This document shows, piece by piece, positions 1 through 5,152 of a stretch of 5,435 nucleotides of DNA. The notes below the pieces were generated by a model. That model worked only from the letters and a program-made list of their open reading frames with translations. It ran no database searches and was not told the DNA's origin. Position numbers and translations under genes: made by a program. The DNA lies in assembly GCA_023405565.1 (NCBI GenBank), contig JAEXXW010000646.1, positions 1 to 5,435 on the forward strand, in the 5' to 3' direction. This stretch comes from Pseudomonadota bacterium (GTDB taxonomy: Bacteria > Pseudomonadota > Alphaproteobacteria > Rhizobiales > Xanthobacteraceae). Position 1 is the stretch's first letter. Each line of letters opens with the position of its first letter.

Positions 1-632
1 GTCCATACCTGCACGAGCAGTCCGTGAGGCCGGCAATAAATCCGATCCAGCCGGAGCAGCGGAAAGAAAGAGGGAAATGTCCGGTATCGCGAATGATCCG
101 GCAGGATCCGCGCCAAGATGCGGCGGATCGATCCGGGCCAGAACCAGTCATTGAAATCGCCCATCAGGACGAAGGGCATCGCCTCGCCGATGATCTTCAG
201 AAGCGCGCGTGCCTGCGTTCTGCGCTCGCGGATGCTGAGCCCCAGATGCGTTGCAACGACATGGAGCCGCCCGTCGGGCGTCTCGATCCGCGTGGAAATT
301 GCGCGGCGTGGTTCGAATTCCCCGTAGGAAATATCGTGGATGCCAGTGTCGCAAAGCGGCCAGCGGCTCATCAGCATCTGTCCATATTCACCGTCCTCGG
401 TGACGATGGATTTCGCAACCATGCCGTAATGGCCAAGCATTTCCTGAAGCATCAGAAACGGATCGCCGTTGGTCGAGCGGCGGGAATCCACCTCCTGCAG
501 CGCGACAATATCGGGATCGGCCCGCAGGATAAGCGCTGCGACCTTTTCCAGATCAAATCGCGGATTGCGACCGATAGCTCCGTGGATGTTCCACGTCATC
601 AGGCGAATGGCCCGCCGACGCTCGCCGTTCAA
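1..632 (-). CDS. Endonuclease/exonuclease/phosphatase (EEP) family protein, 3' end outside the window
   Basis: The 210 visible residues carry the EEP (DNase I-like, metal-dependent phosphodiesterase) signature in order: TWNIHG at 13-18 (metal-site Asn15), LQEVD at 45-49 (metal-binding Glu47), THLGLS at 128-133, GDFND at 158-162 (catalytic Asp159, Asn161) and LDRIY at 195-199. The closing Ser-Asp-His motif lies beyond base 1, so perhaps 20-40 residues are missing. The start chosen is TTG at 632, which overlaps the TGA of the PLD-VTT gene (bases shared as TTGA), a typical coupling arrangement. The alternative is ATG at 599, directly before TWNIHG, which leaves almost no N-terminal lead. No signal peptide is seen, so a cytosolic enzyme is likely. 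The substrate cannot be told from sequence, because the fold covers nucleases, sphingomyelinases and inositol phosphatases. Pairing with a PLD-VTT gene suggests a phosphodiester lipid or its product, which is inference. Confidence 0.93.
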   Translation of the reverse strand, partial: MNGERRRAIRLMTWNIHGAIGRNPRFDLEKVAALILRADPDIVALQEVDSRRSTNGDPFLMLQEMLGHYGMVAKSIVTEDGEYGQMLMSRWPLCDTGIHDISYGEFEPRRAISTRIETPDGRLHVVATHLGLSIRERRTQARALLKIIGEAMPFVLMGDFNDWFWPGSIRRILARILPDHSRYRTFPSFFPLLRLDRIYCRPHGLLVQVW

Positions 633-2746
633 GAGGCCCGTCCATATTTCGAGAAGACAGACTGGATTGCAAAGATAGAGGCGACCCAGGCTGCGATGAG
701 CGCAACGAAAATCAGGATATCAATCGGTCGCGGCGATGCGATGATACGCATGATCTGACCGCCGAGAAGAGACATCAGGACAAGGCCCGGAAGAAGGCCC
801 AGCACTGTGCCGGCGAGGTAATGCCCAAGCCCAATGCCGCTGGCGCCGGCCACGAGATTCACCAGTGTAAAAGGCGCGACCGGCACGAGGCGAATAGCGG
901 CAACGGCCAACACGCCTTGCCGCGCAATTTTGTTGCGAATATCGGTCAACCGCCGGCCAAGAAGGCTTTGTAATGCCTCACGACCCATCATCGCGCCGAT
1001 CGCATATGTCAGCACAGCGCTGGCCATTGCACCGGCCAGCCCGTAACAAAAGCCAAGCCACGAGCCAAAGCTCGCAGCCGTTATGGCAATCAGGACTGTC
1101 ACCGGAAAAGCAACGAGTCCGCCGACAAGGAATGCGCCCAGTACCGCGAGCGGTGCCCAATAGGATTGGGTCACCTCACCTTTAAAAGTCCCGGCGGCTT
1201 GTGTGATGGCAATGTCCGCTAACGGAGTCAGACGCCAGGCCAAGGTCAAACCCAAGAGCATCAGTGCAATCAAGGTGAATTTGAACAGACCGGCCGACAT
1301 CACCTTGCGAACGTAATACCACGCCGATCCGAAAACGGAACGCAGCAACACCGGTCGCTCCGGGTCGGCCAGACTTTCAAGATATGTCGTGATCTCGTCA
1401 GCATCGGGCGGGCCGTCTTTGATCGGGCGCAGACTGTGACCGTGGCGGGCCAGGATGTCGGTCACTGTCACCAGTGATCCCGTATCCTCGAGCAATTCGG
1501 TGACGTCCTCTGCTGTGGCACCGCAATGCTCGCCGAGGAGGCGATTCCGCAGCCGTTCGATCGTTGTCTGTTGTCCGGCGGTTTTCGCTTCGATGACCAG
1601 ATCACATTCGGTGTCGGCCCCCATCGAGCGATTGTTGAGATTGGCCGAGCCGATCCGGAGCAGACGATCGTCGACGATCATGATCTTCGAATGGACCATG
1701 GTGTCGACCGCTTTGTCGTCACTCGCAACTTCGGGATAGACGATCCGGACACGATCACTGACATCGGCTTTGTCGATAATGTCCTGAAACCGGATGCGGC
1801 CATTCCGCATCGTGTGAGACTCGATCCAGGATTCGGGCGTATTCGGCGCAACCAGCACGGCCTCGAGTTTCGGCCTGCGCCGCAAGCGTTGCACCAACCG
1901 CTTGGCGATCGCCTGCGAGGTCATGAACTGGTTCTCGACGTATATCATACGCTCCGCGTCGTCGATCATTGTCATGAACAGACGCTCGACCTCGCGTATC
2001 TCCTTCGTGCCCGGACCACCGGGCTGCGTTCGTGCGATGCCGACTTGGACATCCGTGAAATCCGGCTTCACGCTGGCGGGCCAGCAGTCGGTCTGTGCCG
2101 GCGCCTTTGGCAATTCGCTGCATTCCGCCCGCCGCCAGCGCTCACGCACAAGATCGGACAATGCCATCGCGGCGTCGCCGTCAACGAGGGCCTGAACATC
2201 GTGGAACGGCCGATAGCTGTGGCCCAGAGGATCGCAGCGCCGGTCATTGTCCAACGCGTGATCCGACGTATCCCAGCGGCGGATCGTCAGATCGAGACCG
2301 CCCGAAAATGCCAGGCTGTCATCAACGACAACGATCTTCTGGTGCTGAGAACAGCCAAGCGGCACATCGTTGTCGAGACAAAACTGGATCTGGTCTGGCG
2401 TTTTCCAGTTCAGTGCCAACGATGGAAAGATTTCCCGTTCCAGCGCATACAAGACCGAAAAATCCCAGAGAAGAAGACGAATGGTCAACTGCGGCCGCCG
2501 CTCAACCAGCGCCGACAGGAACTCTGCCAAGGTCTCGGGAAGACCGTCATCGACATGACCGCTGGCGCCAACCAGCCGCATACGACTGTCGATGTCCCAC
2601 CCGACAACGTGAATGGAATGCCGCGCGTTGATAAGACTTTCACGCACCGCGCCGAAATAGGACGCTCCGTCGATCAGCATCGCGGCGCGCTTCGCGTGAG
2701 CGACGCACCAGACATTATCATTCTCGCGAAGGAGGGAGACAGGCAT
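629..2746 (-). CDS. Phospholipase D-like protein fused to a C-terminal VTT (DedA-like) membrane domain
   Basis: This 705-residue protein has two modules. Residues about 20-400 form a PLD-superfamily enzyme with two complete HKD motifs: H135-K137-D142 in HQKIVVVDD followed by FSGGLD, and H352-K354-D359 in HSKIMIVDD followed by GSANLNNRS. Both catalytic histidines are present, so a phosphodiesterase or transphosphatidylase acting through a phosphohistidine intermediate is expected. After a polar linker (about 405-480) come some five to six hydrophobic segments (about 486-505, 530-552, 560-587, 610-633, 640-663, 676-697). They carry VTT hallmarks: FPVTVLIAITAASFG at 547-560 and RLVPVAPFTLVNLVAGASG at 619-637. 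VTT/DedA relatives include lipid scramblases and undecaprenyl-phosphate translocases. An in-frame TGA lies four codons upstream of ATG 2746, so this is the first possible ATG; its Shine-Dalgarno is weak (GAG, 5 nt away). The gene lies 73 nt after the transferase and overlaps the EEP gene by 4 nt. True substrates are unknown. Confidence 0.95.
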   Translation of the reverse strand: MPVSLLRENDNVWCVAHAKRAAMLIDGASYFGAVRESLINARHSIHVVGWDIDSRMRLVGASGHVDDGLPETLAEFLSALVERRPQLTIRLLLWDFSVLYALEREIFPSLALNWKTPDQIQFCLDNDVPLGCSQHQKIVVVDDSLAFSGGLDLTIRRWDTSDHALDNDRRCDPLGHSYRPFHDVQALVDGDAAMALSDLVRERWRRAECSELPKAPAQTDCWPASVKPDFTDVQVGIARTQPGGPGTKEIREVERLFMTMIDDAERMIYVENQFMTSQAIAKRLVQRLRRRPKLEAVLVAPNTPESWIESHTMRNGRIRFQDIIDKADVSDRVRIVYPEVASDDKAVDTMVHSKIMIVDDRLLRIGSANLNNRSMGADTECDLVIEAKTAGQQTTIERLRNRLLGEHCGATAEDVTELLEDTGSLVTVTDILARHGHSLRPIKDGPPDADEITTYLESLADPERPVLLRSVFGSAWYYVRKVMSAGLFKFTLIALMLLGLTLAWRLTPLADIAITQAAGTFKGEVTQSYWAPLAVLGAFLVGGLVAFPVTVLIAITAASFGSWLGFCYGLAGAMASAVLTYAIGAMMGREALQSLLGRRLTDIRNKIARQGVLAVAAIRLVPVAPFTLVNLVAGASGIGLGHYLAGTVLGLLPGLVLMSLLGGQIMRIIASPRPIDILIFVALIAAWVASIFAIQSVFSKYGRAS

Positions 2747-2759
2747 TGAGGCTCGTCAT

Positions 2760-2778
2760 GTTGGCATGCAATGCCAAC
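2760..2778. promoter_or_regulatory. 19-bp palindrome (8-bp arms, 3-nt centre) before the PLD-VTT gene
   Basis: GTTGGCAT at 2760-2767 and ATGCCAAC at 2771-2778 are perfect inverted repeats around GCA. The site sits 13 nt before the ATG of the PLD-VTT gene, in the 73-nt gap after the transferase gene. The short odd-length centre resembles a dimeric repressor operator. As RNA it would form an 8-bp hairpin just upstream of a weak ribosome-binding site. No T-tract follows on either strand, so it is not an intrinsic terminator. I cannot name a regulator that binds it. Confidence 0.5.
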
Positions 2779-2819
2779 GAAACGCCCTCGGCAGGAGACA
2801 GGTTCCGGAGGAACTATTC

Positions 2820-3473
2820 CTAGCTCACTTCGTTACCCGGCATGACCCATGGTTCCACCACGCCGGCATTTCGCCATTCGATCCAGGCCGGCAAGGCCAT
2901 CATTGCGGTCATATAGTCTTTGGCCACAGGCCCAACGCCGATGGCGTAGCTTTCGAAACGCGAAACGATAGGGGCATACATCGCGTCAGCGGCGCCGAAA
3001 GCCCCGAACAGGAAGGGCCCACCCGCGCCAAACCGTTGGCGACAATCAGTCCAGATTTGTTCGATGCGGCGCACATTGGCGGCCGCATCTTCGGTCAATT
3101 CCAGCTTGCGCTTCTCACGGCGCATATTCATCGGAAAATGCTTGCGCAGCGGGAGAAAACCAGCATGCATCTCAGAAGAAATGGCGCGCGCACAGGCCCG
3201 CGCCTTGGCATCGGCCGGCCATAGCTGCGCTTTCGGGAAACGCTCGGCGATATGCTCGAGGATAGCCAGCGATTCCCAGATCACCATGTCACCGTCGATC
3301 AGAACCGGCACTTTACCGGTCGGTGAATAGGTGGCCATCCGCTCAGCACTGCCCGGCTCATAAAGCGGGATCACCTCTTCCTCGAAAGGAATGCCGGCAT
3401 TGCGCATTGCAATCCACGGGCGCAGCGACCAGGACGAATAATTCTTGTTGCCGAGAATGAGTTTGAGCGACAT
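2820..3473 (-). CDS. Glutathione S-transferase family protein
   Basis: The 217-residue product has the usual length and two-domain plan of a cytosolic glutathione transferase. The N-terminal thioredoxin-like domain (about 1-80) starts LKLILGNKNYSSWSLRPW, where Ser13 or Ser14 is the likely glutathione-activating residue. It continues with SPTGKVPVL (cis-proline Pro56) and WESLAILEHIAE, where Glu67-Ser68 is the motif that binds the gamma-glutamyl group. The helical C-terminal domain (about 90-210) contains GPFLFGAFGAADAMYAPIVSRF-type sequence around 152-173, with the conserved aspartate (Asp163) of the N-capping region. The start at 3473 is chosen because AGGAG lies 7 nt upstream and the homologous core begins there. 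A longer reading from TTG 3524 would begin inside the T-tract of the preceding terminator. The substrate is unknown. It lies 90 nt downstream of the rhodanese and 73 nt upstream of the PLD-VTT gene; a role in thiol conjugation or stress defence is a family-level guess. Confidence 0.93.
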   Translation of the reverse strand: MSLKLILGNKNYSSWSLRPWIAMRNAGIPFEEEVIPLYEPGSAERMATYSPTGKVPVLIDGDMVIWESLAILEHIAERFPKAQLWPADAKARACARAISSEMHAGFLPLRKHFPMNMRREKRKLELTEDAAANVRRIEQIWTDCRQRFGAGGPFLFGAFGAADAMYAPIVSRFESYAIGVGPVAKDYMTAMMALPAWIEWRNAGVVEPWVMPGNEVS

Positions 3474-3480
3474 CCGGAAA

Positions 3481-3485
3481 CTCCT
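3481..3485 (-). promoter_or_regulatory. Ribosome-binding site that fixes the transferase start
   Basis: AGGAG on the minus strand lies 7 nt before the ATG at 3473. It supports this start over the in-frame TTG 51 bases further upstream, which has no such site and precedes the conserved part of the protein. Confidence 0.75.
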
Positions 3486-3522
3486 GCCGCATTTCTGGAG
3501 CGCGCCGTCCGGTCCGGCAAGC

Positions 3523-3546
3523 AAAAAGAAATGATCGCGACGATCA
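3523..3546 (-). terminator. Intrinsic terminator after the rhodanese gene
   Basis: On the minus strand TGATCG and CGATCA (3546-3541 and 3537-3532) pair perfectly around a TCG loop and are followed at once by TTTCTTTTT (3531-3523). It lies 17 nt past the rhodanese stop. The stem is short with only three G-C pairs, so termination may be partial. It suggests that the rhodanese is transcribed apart from, or at a higher level than, the transferase gene downstream. Confidence 0.6.
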
Positions 3547-3563
3547 GCCGGGCGAATGACAGG

Positions 3564-3971
3564 TCAGGATTTCGGCTCGGGCATTTCGACCGGACCGCCG
3601 GTCTTTTTCCAGGCGCCGAAGCCGCCCCGGATATGGGCGACCGGCTTCAATCCCATCTGCTTGGCTGTCTGCGCGGCCAAAGCGGACCGCATGCCGCCGG
3701 CGCAAAAGAACACGTATGTCTTGTCCTGCGCAAAGACCTCCTTGTGATAGGGACTGTCCGGGTCGATCCAGAATTCAAGCATGCCGCGCGGACAGTGAAA
3801 GGCTCCGGGCACGCGACCATCGCGCTGCAATTCACGGATGTCGCGGATATCGACAAGCACGACATCATCGCGGCCGTGCAGACTGATCGCCTGTTCCACC
3901 GTCAGGTTTTCGATCTCCTTCTCCGCGTGCTCGACGAGCGATTTGACACTGGTTGTGATGACTTGCGGCAT
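3564..3971 (-). CDS. Single-domain rhodanese (sulfurtransferase)
   Basis: The 135-residue product is one complete rhodanese domain, with no signal peptide or membrane segment, so it is probably cytosolic. The N-terminal CH2A-like part reads VLVDIRDIRELQRDGRVPGA (38-57). The active-site loop is CAGGMRS at 90-96, with the persulfide-forming Cys90 and the oxyanion-binding Arg95. RGGFGAWKKTGGPVE closes the fold at 115-129. The family moves sulfane sulfur from donors such as thiosulfate or persulfides to acceptors; the physiological partners here are unknown. The start at 3971 is preceded by GGGAGA 8 nt away and gives a normal length. An open extension upstream to 4139 would run through the divergent promoter and into the start of the DUF599 gene. 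The gene is divergent from DUF599, ends in its own terminator and has the transferase gene downstream. Confidence 0.94.
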   Translation of the reverse strand: MPQVITTSVKSLVEHAEKEIENLTVEQAISLHGRDDVVLVDIRDIRELQRDGRVPGAFHCPRGMLEFWIDPDSPYHKEVFAQDKTYVFFCAGGMRSALAAQTAKQMGLKPVAHIRGGFGAWKKTGGPVEMPEPKS

Positions 3972-3995
3972 GTCATGGGTCTCCCGGCTTGCCCG

Positions 3996-4030
3996 ATCAT
4001 ATATACCGCCACATCCTGTGTTGCGTCCAA
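3996..4030 (-). promoter_or_regulatory. Probable promoter of the rhodanese gene
   Basis: The minus strand has the AT-rich block TATATATGAT (4005-3996) in otherwise GC-rich DNA, about 25 nt before the rhodanese start, containing TATATA and TATGAT as possible -10 boxes. Possible -35 boxes are GCAACA (4024-4019, 17 nt from TATGAT) or TTGGAC (4030-4025, 19 nt from TATATA). Neither pairing is ideal. A start near 3990 would leave a very short leader that just includes the ribosome-binding site. Confidence 0.4.
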
Positions 4031-4035
4031 TCAGG

Positions 4036-4064
4036 TTGGCAGCGTCGCGGCAATCCGCGAAAAT
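4036..4064 (+). promoter_or_regulatory. Probable DUF599 promoter with a palindrome between -35 and -10
   Basis: TTGGCA (4036-4041, five of six matches to the -35 consensus) and GAAAAT (4059-4064, four of six to the -10) are 17 nt apart, giving a leader of about 25 nt. The spacer region holds a perfect inverted repeat, TCGCGG (4045-4050) and CCGCGA (4055-4060) around CAAT, which overlaps the first bases of the -10. A dimeric protein bound there would block RNA polymerase, so this may be a repressor site; the regulator is unknown. Confidence 0.4.
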
Positions 4065-4095
4065 AGCCGCTGACTCGCGTAGACAGAGCACCATC

Positions 4096-4776
4096 ATGCT
4101 ATTTGGCACCCTCGACCTGTTCGCCCTCGCCTTCTTCATTGTGACCTGGATGGGCTATGCGGCCTTGCTCGAACTGACCACGCATGGCCGTGGCGGTCTC
4201 AACGCCCGGATGCATGATTATCGCGGCGGGTGGATGCAGCAGATGCTGAAACGCGAGATGCGCATGGTCGATGCCCAGATCATGGCCTCGCTGCAGAACG
4301 GTACGGCTTTCTTCGCGTCCACATCGCTGATCGCGATCGGCGGCACCCTGACCGTGCTTCGTTCGACGGAAGATCTGATCACCATCGTGTCCACTCTGCC
4401 TTTCGGCTTTCCGACGACGCGCATGCAATGGGAGATCAAGACCATCGGCCTGGCGACGATCTTCGTCTACGCATTCTTCAAATTCGCCTGGGCGTACCGG
4501 CTCTACAACTACGTGGCCATCATGATCGGTTCGATGCCGCCAGCCTCGGAGAAAGACACCGTCGAAGCCAAGCGCCACGCACGCCGTACCGCGAAATTGT
4601 GCGAAGCCGCAGGCCTGCATTTCAACCGCGGCCAGCGCGCCTTCTTCTTCGCGCTTGGCTATCTCGGCTGGTTCATTTCGCCGTGGCTGTTGTTCTTTTC
4701 GACCGCCGCGATCTTCGCCGTCATGTGGGCGCGCCAGTTCGTGTCTGACGCCAGCGCAGCCATCAAGTCCGACTAG
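4096..4776 (+). CDS. DUF599 family membrane protein
   Basis: The 226-residue protein matches the DUF599 family in length and in its conserved pattern: MLFGTLDLFALAFFIVTWMG at the start, a basic loop with DYRGGWMQQMLKREMRMVDAQ (41-61), then LQNGTAFFASTSLIAIGG (66-83), and HFNRGQRAFFFALGYLGWF near 175-193. Four membrane helices are apparent, at about 4-26, 69-90, 114-138 and 183-212, with a charged cytoplasmic-type stretch at 150-172. There is no cleavable signal peptide; the first helix should act as an inner-membrane anchor. The function of the family is not established. The start at 4096 has AGAG 7 nt upstream and matches the family N-terminus. Open sequence continues upstream to 3838, but only as the opposite strand of the rhodanese. 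The gene is monocistronic here, with its own promoter and a terminator 31 nt past the stop. Confidence 0.93.
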   Translation: MLFGTLDLFALAFFIVTWMGYAALLELTTHGRGGLNARMHDYRGGWMQQMLKREMRMVDAQIMASLQNGTAFFASTSLIAIGGTLTVLRSTEDLITIVSTLPFGFPTTRMQWEIKTIGLATIFVYAFFKFAWAYRLYNYVAIMIGSMPPASEKDTVEAKRHARRTAKLCEAAGLHFNRGQRAFFFALGYLGWFISPWLLFFSTAAIFAVMWARQFVSDASAAIKSD

Positions 4777-4874
4777 AGCCTTTCCGGCCTTGACGGAATC
4801 AAAGCCGGGGCTCCAGCCCTTTGTTTCGACGCGTTTTCTTCAAGCGAACCGGCATCCACTTCGCTCGAAAACGC
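4777..4874. repeat. Dispersed palindromic intergenic repeat of Hyphomicrobiales type
   Basis: The stretch fills the gap between the convergent 3' ends of DUF599 and the small membrane protein. Its right half is a long hairpin: GCGTTTTC (4831-4838) pairs with GAAAACGC (4867-4874), and inside it AGCGAA (4843-4848) pairs with TTCGCT (4860-4865). Its left half has CCGGC-c-TTGA (4784-4793) pairing with TCAA-a-GCCGG (4799-4808). From memory, segments such as GCGAACCGGCATCCACTTCG flanked by GCGTTTTC and GAAAACGC occur in many copies between genes of Bradyrhizobiaceae and relatives. The copy number in this genome cannot be seen here, and the outer boundaries are approximate. Confidence 0.65.
4807..4826 (+). 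terminator. Intrinsic terminator of the DUF599 gene
   Basis: GGGC (4808-4811) and GCCC (4816-4819) form a GC-only stem around TCCA and are followed by TTTGTTT (4820-4826), 31 nt past the DUF599 stop. The larger hairpin at 4784-4808 directly before it may help by pausing. The whole lies inside the intergenic repeat, so the repeat seems to supply the terminator. On the minus strand no clear T-tract follows. Confidence 0.6.
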
Positions 4875-4880
4875 TCTCGT

Positions 4881-5060
4881 TTAATCGAGCGCGAGCAGCA
4901 CCCAGGCGCAGGATACAAGCAAAACAGCCAGTCCCGTCGCGACATTCAGAAGCAGCAATTCGCGCTTGTCGCGGCGAATATCGGCCTCCTTCGGCAACTC
5001 GGCAATATCCGGCAGCGCCGTCACGCCTTCGACCGGGATCACGCGCATATTGATCGACAC
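4881..5060 (-). CDS. Small single-span membrane protein, 59 residues, function unknown
   Basis: This short gene begins with GTG at 5060 and ends with TAA at 4881. Residues 5-32 are polar and charged and include RVIPVEGVTALPDIAELPKE. A basic RRDKRE (28-33) is followed by one membrane segment, about 34-58, containing LLLLNVATGLAVLLVSCAWV, so the protein should have its N-terminus in the cytoplasm. The GTG start is favoured because GAGGGAG lies 7 nt upstream. The ATG four codons later (5048, 55 residues) would be 19 nt from that site. Codon use matches the neighbours (mostly CTG, CTT and GTC/GTG). It lies 92 nt after the YdcF-type gene on the same strand and could share its transcript; the gap also has an AT-rich block (5092-5122) that might hold a weak promoter. 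I do not recognise the family. Confidence 0.75.
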   Translation of the reverse strand: MSINMRVIPVEGVTALPDIAELPKEADIRRDKRELLLLNVATGLAVLLVSCAWVLLALD

Positions 5061-5067
5061 AACACTA

Positions 5068-5074
5068 CTCCCTC
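5068..5074 (-). promoter_or_regulatory. Ribosome-binding site that fixes the GTG start of the small membrane protein
   Basis: GAGGGAG on the minus strand stands 7 nt before GTG 5060. This strong purine-rich site is the main evidence that the 59-residue frame is translated and that GTG, not the ATG at 5048, is used. Confidence 0.6.
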
Positions 5075-5152
5075 ACCCCACCCGGATTGGCAGTATGAGA
5101 GGAAATCTTTTCAATTTGGTAACCATGATCGCGCCGTCGTGAAAATGACGGG

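Noticed and set aside
24..758. A 244-codon open frame on the plus strand opposite the EEP gene
   Set aside because: It is the codon-aligned antisense of the EEP gene and runs on into the end of the PLD-VTT gene. The minus strand shows all the EEP motifs, while the plus-strand product shows none.
1526..2749. A 407-codon open frame on the plus strand opposite the PLD-VTT gene
   Set aside because: Its codons are aligned exactly with those of the PLD-VTT gene. In that register stops arise only where the real gene uses TTA, CTA or TCA, which are rare in this GC-rich DNA, so a long open frame is expected. The translation has no recognisable domain and is rich in His, Arg and Asp, as is usual for antisense translations.
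2802..2814. A short inverted repeat (GTTCC-GGA-GGAAC) just past the transferase stop
   Set aside because: The stem is only 5 bp with no T-tract on either side, so it is too weak to call a terminator or an operator.
3531..4073. A plus-strand open frame of 180 codons opposite the rhodanese
   Set aside because: It is again aligned to the codons of the real gene and starts within the terminator hairpin. No domain is visible.
3838..4095. An N-terminal extension of the DUF599 protein by 86 codons
   Set aside because: The extension is the opposite strand of the rhodanese coding region plus the divergent promoter. The family N-terminus begins at the Met encoded at 4096.
3972..4139. An N-terminal extension of the rhodanese by 56 codons
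   Set aside because: It would cross the divergent promoter region and overlap the DUF599 start. The ribosome-binding site and usual domain length point to 3971.
5125..5152. A 5-bp hairpin (CCGTC/GACGG) just after the YdcF-type stop, considered as a terminator
   Set aside because: The loop is 8 nt and no T-run follows on the minus strand. Read-through into the small membrane protein gene is as likely.
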